In this document: in pieces, positions 26,495-35,108 of the stretch
Layout of the letters: each line of letters opens with the position of its first letter
How positions within the stretch are numbered: position 1 is the first letter of the stretch
From: Roseovarius spongiae
Lineage (GTDB): Bacteria; Pseudomonadota; Alphaproteobacteria; Rhodobacterales; Rhodobacteraceae
Assembly (NCBI RefSeq): GCF_003651245.1
Contig: NZ_RAPE01000002.1
Coordinates: forward strand, 868,001-932,000
Reading direction: 5' to 3'
Length of the DNA stretch: 64,000 nt
Translations under genes and position numbers: made by a program
The notes under the pieces: generated by a model
What the model was told of the DNA's origin: nothing
What the model saw: only the letters and a program-made list of their open reading frames with translations
Database searches by the model: none

Positions 26495-26507
26495 GTATTT
26501 ACAATAC
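26495..26507. promoter_or_regulatory. Dyad GTATT-TAC-AATAC between nsrR and the globin gene
   Basis: A perfect 5-3-5 inverted repeat lies in the A/T-rich part of an 87-base divergent intergenic region. Its size and place fit an operator for the Rrf2-type regulator. The surrounding TATAAATTGGTATTTACAATA also supplies candidate -10 elements on both strands. No binding evidence is available. Confidence 0.5.
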
Positions 26508-26559
26508 TCATTAGAGGCTCTATCTCGCTCCCGCAACAATCGTTCACGCCAAGTCAGTC

Positions 26560-27018
26560 ATGTCCCAGACGCAAGCCTCCCTCCCGCCGATCCGCTCGGC
26601 ACGCCCTGCCATGACCCGGGAAATTATGAAGAGGACCGGCCTCACCGAAGCTGTGCTCACCGACCTTGTGCATGGCTTCTACGGCAAGATCCGCCGCGAT
26701 CCGGTGCTTGGTCCGATCTTCGCGGAACGGATTACCGACTGGGGACCCCATCTCGCGAAGATGGTCGACTTCTGGTCATCGGTCGCGCTGATGACCGGGC
26801 GCTATCACGGAGCGCCGGTGCCGAAGCACGTGGGCTTGCCAGTGACCTGGACGCATTTCGACCGTTGGCTTGATCTTTTCCGGGAAACGGCTGGCGAGGT
26901 CTGCACACCGGAGGGCGCGGCGCATGTGATCCAGCGGGCGGGACGGATCGCCCGATCGCTGCATATGGCCAGTCAAGATGCGCGCCGGCCAGCCGGATGT
27001 GTGCCGAACCTGGTTTGA
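26560..27018 (+). CDS. Group III truncated hemoglobin
   Basis: A 152-residue globin. The segments VLTDLVHGFYGKIRRDPVLGPIF, HLAKMVDFWSSVALMTGRYHG and VPKHVGLPVTWTHFDRWLDLF carry the Phe-Tyr pair of the B helix and the proximal His of the F helix (PVTWTHFDRW region). Group III members bind or oxidise NO and O2. The C-terminus (HMASQDARRPAGCVPNLV) goes past the usual end. It is divergent from the nsrR-like gene and probably under its control. Confidence 0.88.
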   Translation: MSQTQASLPPIRSARPAMTREIMKRTGLTEAVLTDLVHGFYGKIRRDPVLGPIFAERITDWGPHLAKMVDFWSSVALMTGRYHGAPVPKHVGLPVTWTHFDRWLDLFRETAGEVCTPEGAAHVIQRAGRIARSLHMASQDARRPAGCVPNLV

Positions 27019-28448
27019 AAGGTGTCAGGCCGGCTACCGCGAGCCTGTGGAAGCCCCGGCGTAGCCCTTCTCCTCAACAGGCTTTAGGCAGCGGCCCCGA
27101 TCTGTTGTTGACGCTTCGGCCTGCTCACGTCGGGCATTGCAACCTTCCTCGACGAAGCGGATCCGCGTCATCGAGGAACTGGACGCAACTGCCGTCGAAG
27201 CAGAGACACCCGCACCGTCGAAGCTCCGTCTGTTTGCCGAGATCGCCGAAAAGAGATTGCGCGCCTGGTGTGCCCGACGAAGGATTGCCAGCGATCCGGA
27301 CCATGACGGCAATCGAAGCATTGGAGATGGTGGAAGAGGATTTCAACCCGCTCACCTACCAAGTCCCCTAACCGCTCGCCGCCGGCTATTCGGACCAGGA
27401 AGTCTATGACCGGGGTCGCGGTGGAACCGCAAATAGCGCAGGAGAGGCCACCACGTTGCCAGCCGCGGGCTGTCATGTCTCGGAGATCTCGCCGATGAGG
27501 CGAAGCCGGGACCAGCGGAGAGAATGTCTCCTCCGACCAGTTGATTGAGACCGAGGAGAACAGACAGACCACCTCCATCGCCGAAAGCGAGGCCGAACTT
27601 CCTCGGGTCCTTGAGGCGGGGCTCGAGGGATGGCGGGTCTTCCTTCATCCCGAGCAACGCAAGCCTGCACGCTTCTGCACGTCGCTACGGCCCGCGCAAA
27701 GAAGGCGCTGCGCGTTTCATGTTCCAGCGCCCCGACGAAGCTCATGACCTCTTAAATTTACGCCGCGAAAAACACGGGGGAAACCCAAACGAAGACGGGC
27801 GTAGCTCGGCCATCCTGTGGTGGTTGCCCCGGAACGTCCCAGTATCTGTGCTTGCCGGTCGTCAGCCCGGACCTGGGTAGTAGGTTGAGAGGCGGCTATG
27901 CATCCTCGACGACGCACTTTCCCGCCACCGCCTTCGAACAGTGACGGCACGAATGCTCCACTGCTGCGCGCCGCAGCAGAGCACCCGTTCCGCAGCTGTC
28001 CAAAGACGGCATAGGTCATGCTGCCGAACCCGGGCTTCGACAGCTACCCTGCGCCAGAGAAACCGGCACAGAGTGTTGGCTTGGGGGGCACACGTGTTCG
28101 CCCCGTGTCGCGTCACTTCCCGATCTCCGGCCCTTACAATTCCCCTGCTGCGCGCCGCAGCGGATCTGCAAGAGCAAGCTCTCGTTCAGCAACAAGTGCA
28201 CCTGACACGATGAACATATGTATCGATGCTCGCCGAGCCCAAAGCGCTGACGCCGCAATTGTAAGATTTTTTCACCTGCTCGGGACCCGGCTGGTTCTTG
28301 GCCGAAAGATTGGCCCGTTCGCGGCACTCGAAATGCCCAAGTTGATGCCGCAACGCGGCTCTTTCAGGGGGATTCTCTGATTCCTCTGATTCAGGGCCAG
28401 TATTTTCATTTGGAAACAACCTCTTGGAGGACCTGCCAACGCAAATTC
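27019..28448. other. 1.4 kb of debris without a recognisable gene
   Basis: Several open frames of up to about 140 codons exist on both strands, but none has a coherent codon pattern, a ribosome site or family motifs, and they overlap each other. One sequence of 17 bases (CTGCTGCGCGCCGCAGC) occurs twice, at 27961-27977 and 28145-28161; the first copy is part of a 19-base dyad. The region is best read as decayed accessory DNA between the globin gene and the recombinase module. Confidence 0.6.
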
Positions 28449-28532
28449 CCCGCAAGATGACGCAGGAACTCCGCCATATGACGAGATTTCCCCGCGAAAT
28501 GACGCAAAAGTTCCGCCAGATGACGATATATC
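28449..28532. repeat. Four tandem 21-bp repeats (iteron-like)
   Basis: Units start at 28449, 28470, 28491 and 28512, each exactly 21 bases, with the shared core YCCGC-NNR-ATGACG followed by seven variable bases. A partial fifth unit (TCCGCGCG) starts at 28533. The constant 21-bp phase, two helical turns, places the ATGACG core on one face of the DNA. Such arrays bind replication initiators, recombinases or repressors. No spacers are present, so this is not a CRISPR array. Confidence 0.85.
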
Positions 28533-28559
28533 TCCGCGCGATTCTGCAACCTACGTCTT

Positions 28560-29125
28560 CACGGCGACGATAGATAACGACGCCGGAAAATTCGCACCGA
28601 GGCGAGCGAGTTGTTGTTGCGTCTTGGCTACCGGGTCACGCTTCGACAGCCTCAAAGCTGCGCCATGGGCCACGCCGGACCTCGGCCTTGAACAGACCGT
28701 TGATCGTTTCGGCCAGGAATAGCAGGTAGACGGGGCGATCGGCAGCAGCTTGCAGATCGGCTCGACCCCGTGCTCGGCGCGATGAGCATCGATGAACGAC
28801 ACCATCACTTCGACCGGCGTCGAGCTCCGCCATGGCAAAATATGCCGAGGCTTTGCGGAGTATCTCGTTCGCCTGGCGCAGCTCCCGGTTCTTTCGCTCG
28901 AGCACTTTGATCTTCTCGGCAGTATCGCTCGTGATCCCCGCGCGCTGTCCGCCGTTCACCCCGGCCTTTCTGATCCGGGTGTTCAGCGTGTTCGCGGAGC
29001 AGCCAAACTTCGCGGTTATGGAAGCAATCGCCTGCCAGCGAGACCCATGCTGACCCTGATTGTCGAGGGCCATCCGCACAGCGCGCTCGCGGACCTCCGG
29101 GGAAAAATTCTTTCGTCGTTTTCAC
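28560..29125 (-). pseudogene. Internally deleted IS3-family element (orfA plus ends of orfB)
   Basis: The orfA part reads NFSPEVRERAVRMALDNQG, then HGSRWQAIASITAKFGCSAN and ERKNRELRQANEILRKASAY, all IS3-type, with a shifted frame near its start. orfB begins (VSFIDAHRAEHGVEPICKLL, then IAPST) and then jumps to its C-terminal part (LAETINGLFKAEVRRGPW, then RSFEAVE), so the whole DDE domain is gone. It belongs to the same kind of IS as the scrap at 6787-6888. Confidence 0.85.
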
Positions 29126-29329
29126 ATGATGGCTTCAGTCTACTCAAAAGTTGGAGCCTCCGGCAGACCCGGTGCGGTTCATGCCCCTTGACCGAAACGG
29201 CGTTGTGTATGGTGTCGGCGTTCAAAGGCCGCGAGGAGTCAAGGTCCGGAGCCAGACTTCCAATAGTTTTTCCGAGCACCCCGCATCGGAACCAATTCCC
29301 CTCCAGATCAACGCAATCTGGAGACCATC

Positions 29330-29605
29330 ATGATCTTTCCCCCGGATGAAATTTTCACCGCCGCGGAAGCAGCGGCCGAACTCAACAGGTCCGCAAAGCA
29401 GGTTCGTCGCTACCTCGCGGCGGGCATCCTCGGCGGCAATCGCAAAAGCGGTCACTGGACGACGACGGCGCTCGACATCTGGCGTTTCAAGAACATCGCC
29501 GACGAGATGCTGGAGAACTGGCGTCGCTATTGCCTCGAGCTCGAGGAGCGCGGGGAATTCAATAAATTAAATGAGAACAACAATTTGGAAGGATCGGGGA
29601 AATAG
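29330..29605 (+). CDS. Small HTH (excisionase-like) DNA-binding protein
   Basis: A 91-residue protein. Its N-terminal half (IFTAAEAAAELNRSAKQVRR, then YLAAGILGGNR) is a MerR/excisionase-like helix-turn-helix in which a motif of the type 'AAE-L-vs-kTVRRyi-aG-l' recognises DNA; the C-terminal half is charged and helical. GGAGA lies 8 bases before the ATG. It is the first gene of the recombinase module and reads the same way. A recombination-directionality factor is a fair guess; the family is not named with certainty. Confidence 0.65.
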   Translation: MIFPPDEIFTAAEAAAELNRSAKQVRRYLAAGILGGNRKSGHWTTTALDIWRFKNIADEMLENWRRYCLELEERGEFNKLNENNNLEGSGK

Positions 29606-29722
29606 GAGGGTCTGCACGGGGTCGGAGTGAAGACCCTCCGGATCCCCCCGATGTCCCCCGATGACCTTCGGCGTCCCTCGCTGTCCACCAATGGCCGAAC
29701 AAGGCCGCCCCCGTCCCCATTT

Positions 29723-29772
29723 GGCGCCCTCACGCGGTGGTTTTCATCGCGAAACCACCGCGTGAGGGCGCC
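29723..29772. repeat. Perfect 21-bp inverted repeat with 8-nt spacer
   Basis: The left arm (29723-29743) begins GGCGCCCTCACGCGG and the right arm (29752-29772) is its exact complement, ending GTGAGGGCGCC. The spacer is TCATCGCG (29744-29751). It ends 26 bases before the start of the large recombinase gene. The geometry (long perfect arms around an asymmetric 8-nt core) is that of a tyrosine-recombinase crossover site such as loxP, though the arms here are longer. It could instead be an operator or attenuator hairpin. No T-run follows. Confidence 0.85.
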
Positions 29773-29798
29773 CCTCCAGATAAACAAGGAAAAGCAGA

Positions 29799-32066
29799 AT
29801 GATGATGCAGGAAAATACGATTACCCCGACCAACGACACCAGGGATCTCGAGCGCGCGCTCTGGCTCTCGAAACTCACGCCGGCATCCCGCAATCCGACA
29901 ATTGCCAGCCTGCGTGCAATCACGATCGCATTGGGACGCGACGGTGTGCTCTCTGTCGATGAACTCGAGGCAATCCTCCTCGACCCGTCGGTGGAACTGC
30001 GCGCGCAACTCGGCGAGCGGGCGGCGCAGCTCCTGTCCGACGCAAGGCGTGCCTTGCGGGTCTGGGCCGACGAGCCGACCCGCTGGCTCGCCGTGAACCT
30101 GCGGGGGCGGATCCCGACGCTCCGCGACGCCCAGCAGGCGGCGGGACTCACAATGTCCCGGGATGATGCCAAGCGGACCACTTCGGCTCTGGAGGTGCTC
30201 GCGTCCGCCGAGCAATCCACGACGAAAGACATCGCCGCGACCGAGGCGATGGTCTCGACAATCTTCAAGCGGTTGTCCCCCGAGGATCTGGACTGCAGGA
30301 CGAGAAAGACCTTCGAGAACAAGCGATCGCTCTGCCTGCGCGCCGTCCGTCTTGTCGACTGCTCTCGCAAGAAGGTGCGCAAGGTCGATCTCGCCAACAT
30401 GTCCGACGCCGCGAAGCGCGCGTTGACCGCAGTTTCAGAGCGGCTAAGGGACCATGAAACCAGCGCCCTCGCGATTGCGCGACGGTTCGTTCTCTTCGCC
30501 GATCACTTCGACGCGGATCTCGACGATCTTGATCCGGGCTTGGCGCTTTCCTTCTACGAGGCCGAACGGTCCAACTTCTCGAACAGCCATGAAGAGAAAC
30601 TGCGTCGCTTCGTCCGGGCGTGGAACGAGGCGGCATCCGCCACCGGCCTGGCCCGAGAATTGCCTCCGCCCACGCTGCCGGTCTACCGGCAGGCAACGGT
30701 GAAGTGGCATGATGTTCCGCAATGCATCCGCGCCCCGCTGGATCAAATCCTCGAAAAGGCCGTGTCGGCAAGGGCGGAATGCGCCTGGGAAGACCTGGTC
30801 TCCGAAAGCACGGACGATGAATATGCCGAGTTCGGCATATTCGACGACGCCGGGGGCGATGCTGGAAAAGAAGACGCCGCGATCATCATCGAGCCAGGAA
30901 CGAAGAAAAATTGGCGTGACGCTGCAAAACGCTCCTGGCGCGCAGCTGAAGAGGACCATCGGATCACGAGCAAACCGGCCTCGCTGGCGGACCTCTGCGA
31001 CGTCCAGGTTGCCAAGGCGATGGCCGTCGGCGCCCGCAAGGCCCGGAGGGCGCGCATGGAGGCGAGCGGGGAAACTTGGAATGCGAAGGAAAAAGGCCGT
31101 TACGAGCATTCCCTTGTCGAGACGTTGTGCGCCATCGCGCGCCACATCGGGATCGACGAGACCCGGCTGAGCGCCCTCGAGGAGTTCAAGGTGTCCATCG
31201 ACCCGATGGTCGTGGCCACAAAACTGAAGAAAGACGGGACGAAGACCCGTGTCTACACCAGCCGCAGGATCGGCAAGAGACACAAGGTCAAACTTGCGCG
31301 CTTTTCCGAGGAAAGCCGGCTGCGAAGGTATTTCGAGGCCCCCGGCGAGCTCTGGAGGATGGCATGCAAGGGCCTGCAGAAGAGTCGGCGCCCGAGCAAG
31401 CAGCATATCGCACTGGCTCGCAACGCTCTTTTCCTTCGGATCTCGCAATACACGGGCCCGCTGCGCAGGACCAGCCTCGTGGGGCTGCGCCACGAAGGCG
31501 ACGACCCGCATCTGATCCTTCCCGCGGGTAGTGGCACAGGGACGCTCGTGATTTCCGCGATCGAGACGAAGACGCTGAGCGAGTTGCACATCCAGATCGA
31601 TCCGGGGACCGTGAAGATGATCAAGTACTACATCGCGCATTTTCTTCCCGAGGCCCGCCGGCTTGCCGGTGCATGCGCGAAGAACCCGCACCTGTTCCCG
31701 GGATATCCCCGAAAGGACGACGAGGTGTCCAAGCATGCGCCGGGCATGGGCCACATGTGCAAGGAGAAGGGCAACAATACCTTTCGCAACCAGCTGTGGC
31801 GGCATTTCAGAATCGATCTGAATCTGCATGTCATGCGGCATCTCGCCGGCAAGATCATACTCGATCAAGATCCCAGTGCCATGGAACTGGTGCGGGTCCT
31901 GCTCGATCACCGGCGTATCGAGACGACGCAGAGCTACTACGCCGAAGTCAACGCGATCATCGCTCAGCACCGCTATCTGCATCTTCTCAAAAAGAGCCAG
32001 CGGAGCGTCCTTGCGAAGGTCAATTTCAAGATCATGGAGGATCCCGCATGCCGAAACACCGGGTAA
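29799..32066 (+). CDS. Large tyrosine recombinase (755 residues)
   Basis: The C-terminal 250 residues hold a tyrosine-recombinase catalytic domain: the first Arg in GPLRRTSLVGLRHEG (near 554), the HxxR motif in LNLHVMRHLAG (near 677), then LLDHRRIETTQSYYAEV with the nucleophilic Tyr (near 712). The N-terminal 500 residues are helical and charged and contain a probable core-binding domain, longer than in phage integrases. Its 3' end overlaps the next recombinase by 19 bases. Large recombinases in tandem recall Tn554-type or RIT elements, but the third member is missing here. Codon use is slightly less GC-rich than its surroundings. Confidence 0.85.
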   Translation: MMMQENTITPTNDTRDLERALWLSKLTPASRNPTIASLRAITIALGRDGVLSVDELEAILLDPSVELRAQLGERAAQLLSDARRALRVWADEPTRWLAVNLRGRIPTLRDAQQAAGLTMSRDDAKRTTSALEVLASAEQSTTKDIAATEAMVSTIFKRLSPEDLDCRTRKTFENKRSLCLRAVRLVDCSRKKVRKVDLANMSDAAKRALTAVSERLRDHETSALAIARRFVLFADHFDADLDDLDPGLALSFYEAERSNFSNSHEEKLRRFVRAWNEAASATGLARELPPPTLPVYRQATVKWHDVPQCIRAPLDQILEKAVSARAECAWEDLVSESTDDEYAEFGIFDDAGGDAGKEDAAIIIEPGTKKNWRDAAKRSWRAAEEDHRITSKPASLADLCDVQVAKAMAVGARKARRARMEASGETWNAKEKGRYEHSLVETLCAIARHIGIDETRLSALEEFKVSIDPMVVATKLKKDGTKTRVYTSRRIGKRHKVKLARFSEESRLRRYFEAPGELWRMACKGLQKSRRPSKQHIALARNALFLRISQYTGPLRRTSLVGLRHEGDDPHLILPAGSGTGTLVISAIETKTLSELHIQIDPGTVKMIKYYIAHFLPEARRLAGACAKNPHLFPGYPRKDDEVSKHAPGMGHMCKEKGNNTFRNQLWRHFRIDLNLHVMRHLAGKIILDQDPSAMELVRVLLDHRRIETTQSYYAEVNAIIAQHRYLHLLKKSQRSVLAKVNFKIMEDPACRNTG

Positions 32067-33511
32067 CCGCGCCGCGTGACGCGTGGCCGGAGGTCCTGCG
32101 CGTCCGGTTCGACGCCCTGTCGCTTTCGGAACATCAAAGACACCGTCTGGGTCACGCGCTCGGGCGGTGGGTCCTGCTCACGCCGGACCCTCTCGTTGTG
32201 ACGCGGGAGACTTGCGAAGCCGTGATCGCACCGATTCAGCGCACGCAGAGGGGCGTGGCGGCAAGCCTGCGGCAGGTCCTGGGGCTCGTATTCCCGGAGG
32301 CCGCGCCCATGCTCTATTCCCTCAGAAAACCGAGGCGCCGCAAGCCGCGCGACCCGCGGGGCGATCTGGCGGAGCATCTGAAAAGACATCTGGGACGATG
32401 CCCGCAGGAGTGGCAGGATCGCGCCGCGCCGATGTTGATCGTGGACTCGGACGGTCTCGGAGATGGCCTGCTGGTCCAAGCATGGGCTGCCTCGACGCTG
32501 AAGAGGCGCGTGGAAGCGGCTGGCCGGTACTTCGACTGCTGCGGCAGGTCCGGCTTGTCACGCGTCTTGCATGCTGCCGGGGTAAAGGCCCGTCTGATAG
32601 CAATGCAGAAGGCCGGACGCAGACCGAACGCCGCCTGCATGGAAATCGCGAGCCTGCTTGCGTTCTCGCGTGTCCTGTTCCCGGAAAAGGATCATGGCTG
32701 GCTCGAAAAGACCCACCGGAGCCTGAAGAAAATCGCTGCGGCTTCTCCGTCACGCAATGCCGGCCGGGCTCTTCCCGCCGACGATCTCAGACAGTTTGGC
32801 CTGCAGGTCTTTGAGCTGGCAGATCGAAGATTCGACAAGGCACGCCTTCGGCGAGACTTCGAAGATGCCCACATGCTGGCGCGGACGGCCCTGGCACTCG
32901 TGTTGCTGACGGAAGCTCCGATGCGCGTCGGTGCGCTGGCCTCGGCCGATGTCACTCCCGGCCTTCTGTCACGTCTTGTCATGATCCATGTGGAGGGGTG
33001 CGACACGAAAACAGGCGAGGCGGAGACCAGACTCTTCAGCAGCGAGGCCGTGCGGTGTCTGTCGTCCTACATTTCCCGGCACCGCGCCGCGATGGCACTA
33101 CCCTCGGAGAACAAGCTCTTCGTAGGCGACAACGGTCTCGCCGTTCTCGGCGCCACCCTCTCGGAAAACATCGGACGCCTGACCGAAGATCGGCTCGACC
33201 GCCGCGTCACGGCGCACCCGATCCGCCATTCGGCCGCGAATTTCATCGTCGCACGCGCGCCGGAGGAGGCCGCCCTCGCGTCGGTCATTCTCGGTCACCG
33301 CACGCGCAGTGTGACGCCGATCTACACGCGCAGGGCCGGTCAAGTCTTGGCGAGCAAGAAGCACGCGGAGGCGGCGAGGCGCACTGCTGAGCGGCTCGGT
33401 GCGGATACGGAAGTATTTCGTCGAAAAACGGCGAAAACCCCGCGCAGAACACGTCAAGACCGGCCTCTCCGAAAGAAGGGGCAGAATGCGACCGAAGAGC
33501 TGCCGAGGTAG
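32048..33511 (+). CDS. Second tyrosine recombinase (487 residues)
   Basis: The catalytic residues are visible: Arg in EAPMRVGALASADV (near 291), HxxR in AHPIRHSAANFIV (near 389), GHR in VILGHRTRSVTPIYTRR (near 416) and the Tyr about ten residues later. The N-terminal half is basic and helical, consistent with arm- and core-binding domains. ATG 32048 overlaps the end of the 755-residue recombinase by 19 bases, so the two are translated together and probably act as a pair. The C-terminal tail is rich in Arg and Lys. Confidence 0.85.
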   Translation: MPKHRVTAPRDAWPEVLRVRFDALSLSEHQRHRLGHALGRWVLLTPDPLVVTRETCEAVIAPIQRTQRGVAASLRQVLGLVFPEAAPMLYSLRKPRRRKPRDPRGDLAEHLKRHLGRCPQEWQDRAAPMLIVDSDGLGDGLLVQAWAASTLKRRVEAAGRYFDCCGRSGLSRVLHAAGVKARLIAMQKAGRRPNAACMEIASLLAFSRVLFPEKDHGWLEKTHRSLKKIAAASPSRNAGRALPADDLRQFGLQVFELADRRFDKARLRRDFEDAHMLARTALALVLLTEAPMRVGALASADVTPGLLSRLVMIHVEGCDTKTGEAETRLFSSEAVRCLSSYISRHRAAMALPSENKLFVGDNGLAVLGATLSENIGRLTEDRLDRRVTAHPIRHSAANFIVARAPEEAALASVILGHRTRSVTPIYTRRAGQVLASKKHAEAARRTAERLGADTEVFRRKTAKTPRRTRQDRPLRKKGQNATEELPR

Positions 33512-33729
33512 TCGGTTCCCGCATTGATCGACGTGCATGCGGCCACGCGGCCTTAGAAGGGCATTCTATACCCGCGGCGGCGTGGCAGTCAGGACAAGTC
33601 GACCCGCCCTCACGGGCCTGGTCGTGAAGGTTTACCAACCCGAGGCCAGATCGCTGCGCCAGAGCCCGGTCGGAACTTATCAGAAAAGCATCTCGGAACA
33701 GAAGGTTGGGAAACTGCTGCCGGCGATCT

Positions 33730-33759
33730 CGGCGCGCCCCTTCTCGCGAGGGCGCGCCG
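33730..33759. repeat. 10-bp inverted repeat downstream of the recombinase pair
   Basis: CGGCGCGCCC and GGGCGCGCCG are perfect complements around a 10-base spacer. It lies in the 402-base stretch (33512-33913) between the second recombinase and the next gene, where I see no convincing gene. No T-run follows. It may end transcription weakly or be another protein-binding dyad of the module. Confidence 0.5.
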
Positions 33760-33913
33760 GTCTCAGCCGGGCAGCGCGGAATGAAACGAGGGTCGGCCAA
33801 TGGAATTCCTTCGGCTGCTACCGGGAACGCCGACCTGAAACCCCGTCCAAGGAAAGGAGGCAAGGACGCTTGATGCGGACACGACTGTCCGTGCAATGAA
33901 CGAGGAGAATGAG

Positions 33914-34321
33914 ATGTCACCAACATCAGATGGCAAGCACAGCGAAGCTGTGGTGAGAGCCGCGGAGCAGTTCGTCACGCGAAAATATCAAGAGCTCGTC
34001 CATGGGGCGGGTCTCTTGGGCGGCGTGGGCGCGCAGAGCCGGTGCGTGAGGTTGACCGCGCGACTGCGGCGGGCCGACCGCATGGACCGACATTGCTGGC
34101 GGGAACTGCAGTGGCTGCGCGATCTGTTTTGTCTGCAGATCGGTGATGATCCCGAAGGACTCAGCGCGGCGCATTTCTGTGCACTCTCTCCGGACGACCC
34201 CGCGGTGCATGATCTGTGCCTGCTGGCGGAAGCGCTTGGCGACCTGCTCGCCGAATTCGACAGCGTGCAGACACAGGCCAATTCCAAGGAACCTGACAAT
34301 GCGGGCCGCGATGCGGCTTGA
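33914..34321 (+). CDS. Hypothetical protein of the recombinase module (135 residues)
   Basis: A soluble, acidic, helical protein containing CVRLTARLRRADRMDRHCW, then RELQWLRDLFCLQIGDDPE and a last helix LCLLAEALGDLLAEF. ATG 33914 is chosen because GAGGAG lies 6 bases before it; an ATG at 33896 has no such site. No known family. The helical ends and the lack of membrane segments would suit a DNA-binding partner or regulator, but nothing proves it. The next gene follows in the same direction. Confidence 0.6.
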   Translation: MSPTSDGKHSEAVVRAAEQFVTRKYQELVHGAGLLGGVGAQSRCVRLTARLRRADRMDRHCWRELQWLRDLFCLQIGDDPEGLSAAHFCALSPDDPAVHDLCLLAEALGDLLAEFDSVQTQANSKEPDNAGRDAA

Positions 34322-34396
34322 CCTCTCCGCCGGCGTGCGCGCCGGCGACTTGAATGGCGGTCGCATGGTGCGCCGCCGGAAAACCAAGGAGTGGTC

Positions 34397-34837
34397 ATGC
34401 GCAATACATATCTTCAGATGCCGCTGGAGGATCTCTTTACACATATCCTGCTGGAAACCCGGCAGATCAGTGACGGCCTCCGGCATGCCGACATCTTTTC
34501 CTCCGCAGTCGAAAGGGCATGCCATCTGCGCGACCTCGCGATGATCTCCGGGGATAAATGGGTCGATACCGATGCGGTCCGGAACTTCGAGCCCCTCATT
34601 CGCCGTCTCGACGCGGAACTGGAAGACGAGACGATCGCCATCGTGCAGGTGTTTCACGGCCACAGCGATCCCGACCACGGTGCTGTGGGGACTGTGGAGA
34701 AGCGACGGGACCTGACTGAAAAGGGGAAGACCGTTCTCTCGCTTCTGCAGAGCCTCCGGCGTCTTCGGTACATGATCGAGATCGCAGATGCTCGGATCAA
34801 TGCTGAGAGGCTCGTGAACCGGCGCCTGCACGTCTGA
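34397..34837 (+). CDS. Hypothetical protein of the recombinase module (146 residues)
   Basis: A soluble protein with the stretch YLQMPLEDLFTHILLETRQISDG and a C-terminal helix pair (TVLSLLQSLRRLRYMIEIADARINAERL). AAGGA lies 6 bases before ATG 34397. A textbook intrinsic terminator follows 17 bases after the stop, so this is the last gene of its transcript. No known family is recognised. Confidence 0.6.
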   Translation: MRNTYLQMPLEDLFTHILLETRQISDGLRHADIFSSAVERACHLRDLAMISGDKWVDTDAVRNFEPLIRRLDAELEDETIAIVQVFHGHSDPDHGAVGTVEKRRDLTEKGKTVLSLLQSLRRLRYMIEIADARINAERLVNRRLHV

Positions 34838-34853
34838 TCTCATCTCGCGAGCT

Positions 34854-34887
34854 GCGGCGACCCGCCCTCGGGTGGGTCGCCGCTTTT
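34854..34887 (+). terminator. Intrinsic terminator
   Basis: GCGGCGACCC pairs perfectly with GGGTCGCCGC and the stem extends inward through GCC/GGT pairs to a small loop; TTTT follows directly. It closes the plus-strand transcript that includes 34397-34837. The convergent integrase gene ends about 220 bases further right; the gap holds nothing else apart from a short doubled CCTATCTCGAA. Confidence 0.85.
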
Positions 34888-35108
34888 GTCTGGCGTTCTG
34901 TCTTGACCTGTCCCCGACGCGCGCAGGGCGCGTATGATCATGCCTCCAGTTACCTAATACCCTGTCGTGCCAATGGCGCTTCCTGTCCGGTTGCGGCCAG
35001 CCACGAACGAGATTTTCCGAACGATACCGGGACAGCAGTGGGCTTGTCACGATGCGCGCAACGAGAACCTCGACGACGAAGTTTTGGCGCCTATCTCGAA
35101 CCTGTCAC

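Noticed and set aside
28449..28532. CRISPR array
   Set aside because: The 21-bp units are directly adjacent with no unique spacers, and no cas genes are present.
29723..29772. Intrinsic terminator
   Set aside because: The stem is strong but no T-run follows on either strand, and the large recombinase gene starts 26 bases later.
33285..33926. 213-codon open frame on the minus strand and a 120-codon frame on the plus strand (33537-33899)
   Set aside because: They overlap each other and part of the recombinase gene, with no ribosome site or family features; the stretch is treated as non-coding.
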